Position numbers and translations under genes: made by a program
Notes under the pieces: generated by a model
What the model was told of the DNA's origin: nothing
What the model saw: the letters and a program-made list of their open reading frames with translations, nothing else
Database searches by the model: none
Shown here: piece after piece, positions 39,595-51,566 of the stretch
Layout of the letters: every line of letters starts with the position of its first letter
Position numbering within the stretch: position 1 is the first letter of the stretch
NCBI GenBank assembly: GCA_944386095.1
Contig: CALWZU010000079.1
Location: 1-52,825, forward strand
Source of the DNA: an uncultured Clostridia bacterium
Lineage (GTDB): Bacteria; Bacillota; Clostridia; Peptostreptococcales; Anaerovoracaceae
Direction: 5' to 3'
Length of the DNA stretch: 52,825 nucleotides

Positions 39595-41121
39595 TCAGTC
39601 CTCGTTGAATTCACCGCTCTTATAAAGCTGCATGAATTCCGTCAGCGCCGCCGTCAGCTGCGCCTCAGTCTCATCCGTAAGAGCGCCGGTTTCCTTGATG
39701 ACCTCTCCCACCTCCGGATGATGGATGTCCATAAATTCGTACAGCTGTTCCTCAAAATGCCGGATATCCTTTACATCGATCTCCATGAGAAAACGGTTGA
39801 TGGCCGCGAAAATAATCATCACCTGGTGCTCCACGCGAATGGGGTGATACTGAGGCTGCTTCAGCACCGCCATCAGCCTTTCGCCCTGCATCAAGCGCTG
39901 CAGGGTGTCATTGTCCAGTTCGGATCCAAACTGGGAAAAGGCTGCCAGCTCTCTATACTGAGCCAGCTCCAGACGGATTTTTCCGGATACCTTTTTCATG
40001 GCCTTGGTCTGAGCGTTGCCCCCTACACGGGATACGGAAATACCCGAGTTGATGGCAGGTCTCTGTCCGGAGTTGAAAAGCCTTGTTTCCAAAAATATCT
40101 GACCATCGGTGATGGAAATAACATTTGTGGGAATATAGGCGGAAACGTCGCCCCTTTGGGTTTCGATAATCGGCAGGGCCGTGATGGAGCCGCCGCCGAT
40201 TTCCTGGCTGATTCTGGCGGAACGCTCCAGAAGCCGGCTATGCAGATAAAAAACATCCCCCGGATAAGCTTCCCGTCCCGGCGGCCTTCTTAACAGCAGG
40301 GAAATTTCACGATATGCCACCGCATGCTTGGAAAGATCATCGTAAATGATCAGAACGTCTTTTCCCTGATACATGAATTCTTCCGCCATGGCGCAGCCCG
40401 CATAAGGAGCGATATACTGCATGGGCGTCACATCGCTTGCCGTAGCGGAAACGATGATGGTATAATCCATGGCGCCTCTGTCCTTCAGGGTCTGAACCAG
40501 CTGGGCGACCGTGGATTTTTTCTGGCCGATAGCCACATAAATGCAAATGACGTTTTCTTCCTTTTGATTCAGGATGGTATCGATGGCAATGGCGGTTTTA
40601 CCCGTTTGCCTATCGCCGATAATCAGCTCCCTTTGCCCTCTTCCGATGGGGACCATGGTATCGATAGCCTTGATACCCGTCTGCAGCGGCTGGGATACGG
40701 ATTTTCTGTATAAAACCCCCGGTGCGGGATTTTCCACAGGGCGGTGCTTTTGCGCCTGGATCGGACCGCTGCCGTCGATAGGCTGCCCCAGGGCATTGAC
40801 CACTCTGCCGATCAGTCCCTTTCCCACGGGAACCTCTACTACCTGCCCGGTGGGCTTAACGATATCCCCTTCCTTGATGTGCCTGTCAGGGCCCAGAAGA
40901 ATGACGCCCACGTTGTCCTCCTCCAGGTTCATGGCCATTCCGTAAACCCCTCCGGGAAACTCCAGAAGCTCGCCCTCCATGCAGTTTTCCAGTCCGAATA
41001 CTCTGGCTACGCCGTCGCCCACCTGGATGACGCTGCCAAATTCCGATATTTCAACAGCGCTGTCATAGCGCTTGATCTGCTCCATAATGACGGCGCTGAT
41101 CTCTTCGGGTCTGAGATCCAT
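39595..41121 (-). CDS. atpA: ATP synthase F1 subunit alpha
   Basis: This 508-residue nucleotide-binding subunit has Walker A GDRQTGKT at 169-176 and the family segments [20 protein letters not shown] and [18 protein letters not shown]. The gap to atpH (71 bp) holds two adjacent hairpins. GGAGGG lies about 10 bases before the ATG. Confidence 0.98.
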   Translation of the reverse strand: MDLRPEEISAVIMEQIKRYDSAVEISEFGSVIQVGDGVARVFGLENCMEGELLEFPGGVYGMAMNLEEDNVGVILLGPDRHIKEGDIVKPTGQVVEVPVGKGLIGRVVNALGQPIDGSGPIQAQKHRPVENPAPGVLYRKSVSQPLQTGIKAIDTMVPIGRGQRELIIGDRQTGKTAIAIDTILNQKEENVICIYVAIGQKKSTVAQLVQTLKDRGAMDYTIIVSATASDVTPMQYIAPYAGCAMAEEFMYQGKDVLIIYDDLSKHAVAYREISLLLRRPPGREAYPGDVFYLHSRLLERSARISQEIGGGSITALPIIETQRGDVSAYIPTNVISITDGQIFLETRLFNSGQRPAINSGISVSRVGGNAQTKAMKKVSGKIRLELAQYRELAAFSQFGSELDNDTLQRLMQGERLMAVLKQPQYHPIRVEHQVMIIFAAINRFLMEIDVKDIRHFEEQLYEFMDIHHPEVGEVIKETGALTDETEAQLTAALTEFMQLYKSGEFNED

Positions 41122-41149
41122 CTGTATTCATCCCTCCAATTCAAATGTT

Positions 41150-41191
41150 CCCGCGGCAGCTGCGCCGCGGGCAATCCTCCTCCGGAGGATT
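41150..41191 (-). repeat. Two adjacent hairpins between atpH and atpA
   Basis: 41150-41171 is a perfect 8-bp stem (CCCGCGGC/GCCGCGGG, 6-nt loop), and 41173-41191 a perfect 8-bp stem (AATCCTCC/GGAGGATT, 3-nt loop). They occupy the longest gap within the ATP synthase genes from atpF to atpC. Neither is followed by a T tract, so they are not obvious terminators; mRNA processing or stability is more likely. Confidence 0.6.
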
Positions 41192-41192
41192 A

Positions 41193-41738
41193 CTACAGGG
41201 AAACCTGCTGTATGCTGTCGTGGATGATCTTCAGCCGGTTTCTGACAGAGGCGTCTAAAACCTGATCCTCCACATATACCTTCATGCCGCCGATGATGGC
41301 CGGATCCACCTGGTTGCTCAGCTGGATCTGTTTCCTCATCAGCCGGGAAACCTCTTGTTCGATCTTTTCGATCTGGGCCCTGTCCATGGGAACAGCCGTT
41401 ACCAGAACGCCCTCTCCTATATGATTACCCTCATTGACCATCTTGGCGTACTGCTTGGCAATCCCCGGTAAATACTGGATCCGGCGCTTGTCAAACAGCA
41501 CCATCAGAAACTTCAAAAGCGTATCGGAGATCTTTTCCCTGAACAGCTCGCCCACCAGAGCCTTTTTTTCCTCCTTGCCCACCTTTGGATTTCTCAGCAG
41601 GAAATAAAACCGGCGCTGGGATGTGATCATCTGGGACACAAAAGAGATTTCCTCCTTGATCCGGTCCGTTTCCTCCGTCTGCAAGGTCAGTTCATACAAA
41701 GCCCTGGCATATGTTTCTTCCACGGTGAACTTAGACAT
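41193..41738 (-). CDS. atpH: ATP synthase F1 subunit delta
   Basis: This 181-residue stator subunit has the N-terminal helical bundle (YARALYELTLQTEETD) and the C-terminal pattern IIGGMKVYVEDQVLDASVRNRL, typical of the family. The start overlaps atpF by 8 bp. Confidence 0.93.
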   Translation of the reverse strand: MSKFTVEETYARALYELTLQTEETDRIKEEISFVSQMITSQRRFYFLLRNPKVGKEEKKALVGELFREKISDTLLKFLMVLFDKRRIQYLPGIAKQYAKMVNEGNHIGEGVLVTAVPMDRAQIEKIEQEVSRLMRKQIQLSNQVDPAIIGGMKVYVEDQVLDASVRNRLKIIHDSIQQVSL

Positions 41739-42234
41739 CTGTCTTTCCTACCTCTTTCAGAATCCGATCGATAAACGCCCGCTGTTCCTTTTCGTCCAGC
41801 TCCTTTTCCAGGATCTTTTCCGCCATGAACACAGCCAGGCTCACGATTTCCTCTCTTGCCTCATAAACGGTTTTATTCTTTTCTCTTTCGATTTCCAGCT
41901 CGGCAAGACGCTTCAGCTCATCCGCCTGCCGGTCGGCTTCGTTGATGATTTCCCTGTAGCGGTTATCCGCCTTGGCCTTCGCCGCGCTGATGATGTCTCT
42001 GCTCTCCTTTTGGGCTCCTCTGATCTTCAGCTCGTATTCCCGCTTCAGCTCAAGAGCCTCCTGATTTTTCTGCTGGGCAAAATCCAGAGAAGCGTCGATG
42101 GCATCCTGTCTTTTCTTGACAAAATTATGGATAGGCTGGGCCAGCACTTTGCCCAGCACCACACAGATGATCAGCGTATTGATCAGCTGCATTATGATCG
42201 TCCAGTTAAACTGTACGACACCTGTGACCTCCAA
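41731..42234 (-). CDS. atpF: ATP synthase Fo subunit b
   Basis: This 167-residue protein has one N-terminal membrane helix (IIMQLINTLIICVVLGKVL) followed by a long, highly charged coiled coil. It is the peripheral stalk. The start is TTG at 42232-42234, with AAGGAGG 7 bases upstream. Confidence 0.94.
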   Translation of the reverse strand: MEVTGVVQFNWTIIMQLINTLIICVVLGKVLAQPIHNFVKKRQDAIDASLDFAQQKNQEALELKREYELKIRGAQKESRDIISAAKAKADNRYREIINEADRQADELKRLAELEIEREKNKTVYEAREEIVSLAVFMAEKILEKELDEKEQRAFIDRILKEVGKTDV

Positions 42235-42291
42235 GAAATCGCCTCCTTCCCCCTATGACAAAATCCTTTTCGCATCGGGGCCTCTTATGCT

Positions 42292-42555
42292 TTACAAAAG
42301 GCCCACAAGGGGATTTGCGATAACCAGCATGATCGAAATAATGAAAGCGAAAATACCTGTGGTTTCCGCAAGAGCCGCGCCCACTAAAAGCGTTCTCAGG
42401 ATCGCGCCCTGGGCTTCAGGCTGTCTGGAAATACCCTCAATGGCTTTTCCCGTAGCGCCGCCGATACCGATTCCCATACCGATGGCAGACAGCATTGCTA
42501 ATCCGCCGCCAATTGCCGAGCAACCCAGCACAATCGCTTTTGCTAATAGTTCCAT
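42292..42555 (-). CDS. atpE: ATP synthase Fo subunit c, without the Na+-type glutamine
   Basis: This 87-residue two-helix proteolipid forms the rotor ring. The ion-binding carboxylate is E64 in ALAETTGIF. Aligned by eye with the Na+-binding Ilyobacter tartaricus c subunit, the position of Q32 is isoleucine (I31 in GMGIGIGG), while T65 matches the Ser/Thr ligand. The loss of the Gln argues for H+ coupling, though it does not prove it. The polar loop SRQPEAQG is typical. Confidence 0.96.
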   Translation of the reverse strand: MELLAKAIVLGCSAIGGGLAMLSAIGMGIGIGGATGKAIEGISRQPEAQGAILRTLLVGAALAETTGIFAFIISIMLVIANPLVGLL

Positions 42556-42651
42556 CCTCGTTTCCTCCCTGATAAAATATCAAATGTTTTATTTACTTAA
42601 GAGACTTGGCTCAAAGTAACGCTTTTGTTTCCGGCGGGGCCGGATATCTTC

Positions 42652-43365
42652 CTATTCCTCGGTTTCCGTATTGATCCCCACAAAGGTCATGGTCAGCATG
42701 CAGAACACAAACGCCTGCAGGGCCGGTTCAAACAGGTCAAAGAAAAGATTCAGCGGAATGGGCAGAACCAGATTGAAAAAGGGAACGCCCATGCCCAGCA
42801 TGGAGCTTAGGGCCGCCGTGGCCTGATAACATAAGGTCATGACGATACACCCGCCCAGAATATTTCCAAACAGTCGGAAGGACAGGGAAATAGGCAGGGT
42901 AAGCTCGCTGATCACATTGACCGGCAGCAGGAAAATATAAGGGGAAGACATATGATGAAGATGACCCTTCAGGGTTCTGGCGCGGATGGCCAGGCCCTGG
43001 ATCATGAAAAAGGCGATAATACCCATGGCAAAGGTGGTATTCACATCCGCCGTAGTGGAACGGATCCCCACGATCCCAAGGAAATTACAGCAAAAGGTGA
43101 AAATTAAAAAGCCGACAAAATAAGGCGCCAGATACGCATTTTTTGCCCCTACCGTTCCTTCAATCAGGCCGTAGAGCATTTCCACCCCGGATTCCAAAAG
43201 CGCCTGCACCTTGCCGGGGCGCTCCTTCAGATTCCTGGTCAGCAAAACCGACGCCACGATCAAAACCAGCATCACGATCCAGGTAAAAAATACCGATTCC
43301 GTAATAAAAATCCGATCGCTGATTCTGAAAAATATTCTTGGCCCTAATTCCTCCAAAGAATGCAT
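42652..43365 (-). CDS. atpB: ATP synthase Fo subunit a
   Basis: This protein of 237 residues from the preferred start has about five membrane helices. The essential Arg is at residue 164 in LSFRLFGNILGG. It forms the half-channels next to the c ring. I prefer the ATG at 43363-43365, four bases after the stop of the AtpI-like gene; an upstream in-frame ATG at 43386 would overlap that gene and has no better ribosome site. Confidence 0.94.
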   Translation of the reverse strand: MHSLEELGPRIFFRISDRIFITESVFFTWIVMLVLIVASVLLTRNLKERPGKVQALLESGVEMLYGLIEGTVGAKNAYLAPYFVGFLIFTFCCNFLGIVGIRSTTADVNTTFAMGIIAFFMIQGLAIRARTLKGHLHHMSSPYIFLLPVNVISELTLPISLSFRLFGNILGGCIVMTLCYQATAALSSMLGMGVPFFNLVLPIPLNLFFDLFEPALQAFVFCMLTMTFVGINTETEE

Positions 43366-43369
43366 ACGC

Positions 43370-43756
43370 TCACAACCTTTCCCCATTGATCAGGCCGTCT
43401 GCATAAATGGCGGCCTTGGTCGTGCAAATTCCGGCGAGGCTTCCCAAGGCGGCCGGCAGGCCAAGCCTGAGGCTCAAAAGGAAAACAGCGCCGTATAAAA
43501 GTAATCGAAGGATATAGTTTTTTAATATATATTTTTTCGCTTCGTCTTCCGCCATAGAAAGCGACCGCTCCAAAGCCTTCGCCAGAAAAAAGAAATTGAC
43601 CGCCGAAACGGCATAGCCCAGCAAAAGCCCCGGTAAAAACAGGCTCCGAACGCCTGCGAAAGGAAGAGAACCCAGCCAGAAGACCAGGCCCGCTATCGCG
43701 GCATATTTTATGATCCTGTTTCTGTAGCTTTTGAGATCTTCCATTTTGTGTGACAC
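43370..43756 (-). CDS. atpI: AtpI-like membrane protein heading the F-ATPase operon
   Basis: This 128-residue protein with four hydrophobic helices is of the ATP synthase I family, thought to aid c-ring assembly. It shares D71, A73-K74, Y76, Y81, L83-R84-L85-L86, Y88 and V91-F92-L93-L94 with the AtpI-like protein of the V-ATPase operon, at identical positions. The start may be GTG at 43754-43756 or ATG at 43742-43744; neither has a strong ribosome site. Confidence 0.82.
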   Translation of the reverse strand: MSHKMEDLKSYRNRIIKYAAIAGLVFWLGSLPFAGVRSLFLPGLLLGYAVSAVNFFFLAKALERSLSMAEDEAKKYILKNYILRLLLYGAVFLLSLRLGLPAALGSLAGICTTKAAIYADGLINGERL

Positions 43757-43826
43757 TTTCTAAAAAACAAAGAGACAAACTGCAAATCCACGAAAACCTG
43801 CATTTTGTCTTTCAAGACTCTATGTG

Positions 43827-43855
43827 AGTATAACTCTAAAAGCATTCAGAAACAA
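43827..43855 (-). promoter_or_regulatory. Predicted promoter of the ATP synthase operon
   Basis: On the minus strand TTGTTT (43850-43855) and TATACT (43827-43832) are spaced by 17 bp, about 70 bp upstream of the AtpI-like gene. The surrounding 350-bp gap (43757-44106) is AT-rich and otherwise holds only the serS terminator. Confidence 0.6.
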
Positions 43856-43987
43856 CCGTACAAATGCATAGAAATAAAAAGAAATACATATATTTCTATA
43901 GAATAAAAAAGAATATTCCTTTTTTTAATCTATAACGATTTAAAATGCTTATTTTTTGTTTAATTATCCCGTTTTTTGGCATACAAA

Positions 43988-44032
43988 AAAGACCTGTCGG
44001 AACTTTTTCCCTTCCTTTTCCCAGGTCTTTTC
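43988..44032 (-). terminator. Terminator of serS
   Basis: On the minus strand AAAAGACCTG and CAGGTCTTTT pair over 10 bp with a 25-base loop, followed by a T run. Confidence 0.7.
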
Positions 44033-44106
44033 ATTCTCTTAATATAAATTTTATGCCGGTTTTTGAATTATTTATGTTTTGCTTATCCTTTCATCGCCCT
44101 CCGGCT

Positions 44107-47308
<3,202 letters not shown>

Positions 47309-47437
47309 GATCACGTCCTCCTCTTATTCCATCTCTTTCTTCCATCTCTCTTTTTTATAGCCGCCGGCGCCTTTGCCCTTCCGGTTTCCCGTTTTTGCTT
47401 TCCGGCGCCGGTTTATGTCTCTGCCTGTTTTTTTGCC

Positions 47438-50320
47438 CTACTCCTGGGGCGGCGCATCATCAGAGAGAAGCGCTTCCTCCGAGGCTTCCTCTTCTCCCGC
47501 CAAAGCATTCAGGTATTGCTCCAGCTGCTCCAGATACCGTCCATATCCGGCCCAGTCTCCGTTTCTCTGGGCGTTGACCGCCTCTTCAAAGGCCTGGTTG
47601 GCATTTTGGATCAGCTCCTCCTGGCTGGCGTCCATATCGATGCCGCCGGAGCCCGGGCTTTCCCCGCTTTGTTCTTCGCCCCTCTGATCGGTTCCCGTGC
47701 CGCCGTTTTCCACAGCGTCCACTTCTCCCACAAAGGCAAGGTCGCCGATCTCCTTGCCAAAGAGCACTTCCAGGGCTTCTCCCAGGGTTTCCTCGTAGGC
47801 GATGGTGTTTCCGTAAACGGCGATCACTCTCTTGACCTCCGGCAGGCTGCTTTCATTGGCCGCCTGCAAATAGATAGGCTCTACATAAAGCAGGGATTCC
47901 TCTACCGGCACCACGAAAATGTTGCCTCTCAGGTAGGTAGAGCCTCTCTGGCTCCACAGGGAAAATTCCTTGGAAATGGTCGTATCCTGGTCGATCTGAG
48001 ACTCGATCTGCATAGGCCCGTATACCGTTTTCCCCTTGGGAAGCCTGTAGCAGATCATTTCCCCGTAATGCTCCCCGTCGTTTCTGGCCACCAGCAGCGC
48101 CGTCATATTGTCTCTTGTCACCGGCGTATAGGGAATGGAAAGGATAAATTCCTCCTCCGTCTGTCCCGGCAGGGACATGATATAGTAATTGGACGTCATC
48201 TGCGTGGCTTCCTGGCCGTAGATTTCATTGGCGATATCCCAAAGATCCTCTCCCTGATAGAACACATTCACATCGTTCATATGGTATTTTTTATAGACGT
48301 TGGCCTGAATTTCAAACAGGGTTTTGGGATAGCGGATATGCTGCCTGAGATTCTCGGGCATTTCCGACAGGGGCTTAAACAGCTGAGGGAAGATTTTGGC
48401 CATGGTGCTGACCATGGGATCCTCCTCATCTACGATATAATAATCCACCGAACCGTTATAGGCGTCGATGACCACCTTGACGGAGTTGCGGATATAATTG
48501 TAGCTGCCGTTTACATAAGGCTCCGAATAAGGGAAATAGGAGCTGACCGTATAGGCGTCCGCCATCCAGTACAGCTTTCCGTCCACCGTCACAAGATAGG
48601 GATCTGCGTCATAGTACAGGAACGGAGCGATTTTGCTCATCCTTTCCTGGATGTTTCTGTATACCAGGATCCGGGAATCGCTGTGGATATTGGTGGATAC
48701 CAGCATTTTCATACTGCGCTCTTTAATGGAAAACAGCACCCGGTTGATCAGGTTCAGCTCGATCCCTGCGTCTCCCTCATAGGAGGTATAAATATTGCTT
48801 TCTCCCAGAGGATAATCGAATTCCTCCTCGTCTGTATTGACGATGACATAATCGTTTGTCATTTCCCCGAAATAGATCTCCGGCCTTTCGATCTGGATCT
48901 CGGGCACGGAAGATTCCGGCGGAACATTTTGGATCAGAATATCCGGCTGTCCGCTGGCTGTAATGGAATTGACCTGGGAAAGGGTCAGTCCGTAGCCATG
49001 GGTATATTTCAGGTGACGGGTGATCCACTGGTTGTTGATCTTGCTTTCGTCGATTTCTCTTGCGGAGAGAAAGACCTGGGTATATTCCCCGTTGATCATA
49101 TAACGGTCTACGTCCACATCGTTAAAGGTGTAATACTGCTTGATGCTCTGACGCTGGTTATAAAACTGCTTGGTGGGCTCAAAGTCATTGATGCGGATGT
49201 TTTCGAAAATCGCCCGGTTTTTGACGATGTCTTCACTGGTCAGATTATTTTCCGCTGCGAAGCTGCTTTCTTCTATATCGTCGATCCCGTAGGCCTTCTG
49301 GGTCATCATAATGTTATTTTGAATAAATTCGCTTTCCTTGGAAATCTCATCCGGCGCCACTATAAAATACTGGATCCCCATAGAAAGCGCCGTTCCCAGC
49401 ACCCCTACGGCGATCATCAAAACCGGGGCGGCAAAAGCGGTCTTGAGCTTTCCCTTCATGATGCCATAGCCAAACAAAAGGGCGGATATGACCGAAAGAA
49501 CGGCCAGAGCCCGGTACTGCCACAGGGAAACGTTGATGTCCGCAAAGCCCGCGCCGTAAACGACCGATCCGGAATTATACAAAAGCTGATACTGCTTGAG
49601 TACATAGCCCGCAGCCAGGATCAGAAAGAACAGACCCGCCAGGATCACGATCTGCCGCCTGGCTACCCGCAGAAGGGAACGCCAGTTGCTGCTGGCCAGC
49701 TTTTTCGCCAGAGTCCTGCCATCGATGAAGCCTCCGGTGGCGTCATACATTTCTTCATACTGGCTTTCAAATACCTTCGGCCTTCTTACGGAAATCAAAA
49801 ATACGAAGAAAAGCACCGTAATGATGGCAAGAAACATCACAAGGCCGATGGCGATGCTGTATACCTGATTGGCAAGGGGCAGGGTAAAAATAAATTCTCC
49901 CACATCCATATGAAAGACCGGATCCTCAATCTGAAATTCCGTTTTATTCAAAAAGCTCATGATCTCATACCAGAGAGTGGAGGTGGTGGTAAGGGTGGCA
50001 AACAGGGAAAACGCCGCCGCGATCACGAGAGCGACGGTGCGGATGGTTTTATCTCCCACAGAGGCGCCTGTGATTTCCACCTTGGCCTCATAGTCCCTCT
50101 TCATCAGCCGCAGATAAAGGTAGGTCAAAGCGGTCAGGACGATAAAGAAGGGAACGCCCAGCTTGATCTGGGACAGCAGCTTTGTAAAAAAGACGCTGGT
50201 ATAACCCATTTCCTTAAACCAAAGATAGTCCGTAATAAAGTTTAAAAGGGCAAACACCAGGCCCGCCGCCAGAATCAGAACCAGCAAGACCGCAAGCAAG
50301 ATCCCTCTTTTGCGTTTCAA
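47438..50320 (-). CDS. UPF0182 family membrane protein
   Basis: This 960-residue protein has seven N-terminal membrane helices (to about residue 320) and a large extracytoplasmic part with family segments such as KYTHGYGLTLSQVNSI, EIQIERPEIYFGEMTNDYVI and VKVVIDAYNGSVDYYI. The C-terminal 100 residues are low-complexity and acidic. Function unknown. The start is TTG at 50318-50320. No clear terminator follows, and the gap to the next gene is about 130 bp. Confidence 0.9.
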   Translation of the reverse strand: MKRKRGILLAVLLVLILAAGLVFALLNFITDYLWFKEMGYTSVFFTKLLSQIKLGVPFFIVLTALTYLYLRLMKRDYEAKVEITGASVGDKTIRTVALVIAAAFSLFATLTTTSTLWYEIMSFLNKTEFQIEDPVFHMDVGEFIFTLPLANQVYSIAIGLVMFLAIITVLFFVFLISVRRPKVFESQYEEMYDATGGFIDGRTLAKKLASSNWRSLLRVARRQIVILAGLFFLILAAGYVLKQYQLLYNSGSVVYGAGFADINVSLWQYRALAVLSVISALLFGYGIMKGKLKTAFAAPVLMIAVGVLGTALSMGIQYFIVAPDEISKESEFIQNNIMMTQKAYGIDDIEESSFAAENNLTSEDIVKNRAIFENIRINDFEPTKQFYNQRQSIKQYYTFNDVDVDRYMINGEYTQVFLSAREIDESKINNQWITRHLKYTHGYGLTLSQVNSITASGQPDILIQNVPPESSVPEIQIERPEIYFGEMTNDYVIVNTDEEEFDYPLGESNIYTSYEGDAGIELNLINRVLFSIKERSMKMLVSTNIHSDSRILVYRNIQERMSKIAPFLYYDADPYLVTVDGKLYWMADAYTVSSYFPYSEPYVNGSYNYIRNSVKVVIDAYNGSVDYYIVDEEDPMVSTMAKIFPQLFKPLSEMPENLRQHIRYPKTLFEIQANVYKKYHMNDVNVFYQGEDLWDIANEIYGQEATQMTSNYYIMSLPGQTEEEFILSIPYTPVTRDNMTALLVARNDGEHYGEMICYRLPKGKTVYGPMQIESQIDQDTTISKEFSLWSQRGSTYLRGNIFVVPVEESLLYVEPIYLQAANESSLPEVKRVIAVYGNTIAYEETLGEALEVLFGKEIGDLAFVGEVDAVENGGTGTDQRGEEQSGESPGSGGIDMDASQEELIQNANQAFEEAVNAQRNGDWAGYGRYLEQLEQYLNALAGEEEASEEALLSDDAPPQE

Positions 50321-50442
50321 TCAAGACACCCACTTTCCTGTGAAATATTTCCTTTGAGATTTACAGATAATTTACAGAAGCTATTATAACCTTTTTTAGA
50401 GGGAATTACCATTGAAATTTAAGATAGACCATAAAAAGCCCA

Positions 50443-50468
50443 TAAAAAAATGCGGCTTTGCCGCATTT
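50443..50468 (-). terminator. Terminator overlapping the stop of the XRE regulator gene
   Basis: On the minus strand AATGCGGC and GCCGCATT pair around AAA, followed by seven T residues. The hairpin begins in the stop codon. Confidence 0.9.
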
Positions 50469-51018
50469 AACTTTCGCAATATTCCTTTTTCGTTTTTAAA
50501 AGGCTCAAAAGCTCCGCCTTTTCCCTGCCGCTCCAGCTTTCGTAATCCTCCATAAGCTCTAAAAGCTTTAAAAAATCCGGCTGACGAACAAGTTTGACCA
50601 AAAGGCTCCGGTGCCCTTCCTCAAGGCCGCCAAAAACCAGCGTCTCCTCCTGCAGGAGGGAAACCTGCAGCCCGCTCCCGCAGGGGCTTTCTTCCCGGGC
50701 CTGCTCCAGAAAATAAGCGGGATGCTTTCCCAGAGCCTGGGCGATCTCTACAAGCCGGGGCAGGGAAGGATTACTTCTGCCTTTTTCAATGTCTCCAAGA
50801 AACGATACGGAAATATCCGCAAGCTCCGATAATCTCCGCAAAGTCAGGTTCTGAGCCTTCCTTTCAGCCCGGATCCTTCTGCCTACCGCTTTGCAAAAGG
50901 CCTCCGTGGAACAATCTCTTTCCTCAAATCCGCCCCTTGGGCCGCAGATCCGGTTTACTGCCTCGGTCTGCCGGGCGTTTGCTGATTTTGTTACAATCGT
51001 ATCCTTCTGTACATCCAT
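50467..51018 (-). CDS. XRE-family transcriptional regulator (large member of a divergent pair)
   Basis: This 183-residue protein has an N-terminal extension of about 40 residues, then a Cro/C1-type helix-turn-helix (GRRIRAERKAQNLTLRRLSE and the recognition region SVSFLGDIEKGRSNPSLP) and a C-terminal domain ending in a helical part. It is divergent from the smaller XRE gene, which has the same recognition pattern. Confidence 0.9.
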   Translation of the reverse strand: MDVQKDTIVTKSANARQTEAVNRICGPRGGFEERDCSTEAFCKAVGRRIRAERKAQNLTLRRLSELADISVSFLGDIEKGRSNPSLPRLVEIAQALGKHPAYFLEQAREESPCGSGLQVSLLQEETLVFGGLEEGHRSLLVKLVRQPDFLKLLELMEDYESWSGREKAELLSLLKTKKEYCES

Positions 51019-51131
51019 GGCAAGCTGTCCCTTCTCTTCTTATGCAGAAGTATACCATTTTCATATTTTTTGTTATAGCTGGACTTTTACGGAATTTTTT
51101 GCTACAAAGATGAAAAAAATCAGAATAACGA

Positions 51132-51160
51132 TTGTCAAAATTACGATATTTACGTAAAAT
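51132..51160 (+). promoter_or_regulatory. Promoter and possible operator of the small XRE gene
   Basis: TTGTCA (51132-51137) and TAAAAT (51155-51160) are 17 bp apart. The inverted repeat TTACG/CGTAA (51141-51157) lies over the -10 region and could be the binding site of one of the two XRE proteins. On the other strand TGGTATACT near 51050 is an extended -10 for the divergent gene. Confidence 0.55.
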
Positions 51161-51185
51161 TAGATGAAAAAGGAAGGTGAACATT

Positions 51186-51566
51186 ATGCCAGAAACGAAA
51201 GCCGGTCATCCGGACATATCAAGAAAAAAAAAGCGAAAAAAAAGAGCCGGCAAGACCAGCCCTCTTTACCAATATCTGTCCCTGGAAATAGGAAAAAGAC
51301 TCCGAGCCCAAAGGCTTTCCCTTGGTCTTACTCTGTCTGAGCTGTCCGATGCCGCCGGCATCAGTCTTTCCTTTCTTTCGGACATCGAGCACGGCAGAAC
51401 TCTTCCCGGGCTGGAAACCTTCTGTGTACTTTGCCATCTTTTACGTCTTTCACCGGATCTGCCCGCACCCCCTTTGTCTCTGCTTTCCGGGACTTCAGCA
51501 AAGCTTTCCGAAGAACGCCCCGAAAACGCCCCTTCGTCTTTTTCCCAAGAGTATCTTCAGGAATAA
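51186..51566 (+). CDS. Small XRE-family regulator with poly-A tracts at its start
   Basis: This 126-residue protein has an N-terminal basic segment and a Cro/C1-type helix-turn-helix (GKRLRAQRLSLGLTLSELSD and SLSFLSDIEHGRTLPGLE). The C-terminal 35 residues are low-complexity. It resembles the divergent XRE gene product in the DNA-binding region (both with SFL(S/G)DIE(K/H)GR). Tracts of nine and eight A residues (51224-51232 and 51236-51243) encode the Lys-rich segment. The ATG is 8 bases after GGAAGG. The 3' end overlaps the convergent next gene by 10 bp. Confidence 0.85.
   Translation: MPETKAGHPDISRKKKRKKRAGKTSPLYQYLSLEIGKRLRAQRLSLGLTLSELSDAAGISLSFLSDIEHGRTLPGLETFCVLCHLLRLSPDLPAPPLSLLSGTSAKLSEERPENAPSSFSQEYLQE

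Noticed and set aside
43344-43778. A 144-residue minus-strand frame overlapping the F-type AtpI-like gene
   Set aside because: It is an out-of-frame shadow; the other frame gives a four-helix AtpI-like protein with clear similarity to the V-ATPase neighbour.
47365-47412. GC-rich inverted repeat (CCGGCGCC/GGCGCCGG) after the UPF0182 gene
   Set aside because: It has a loop of about 30 bases and no T tract, so it is not a convincing terminator. It may be chance in GC-rich DNA.
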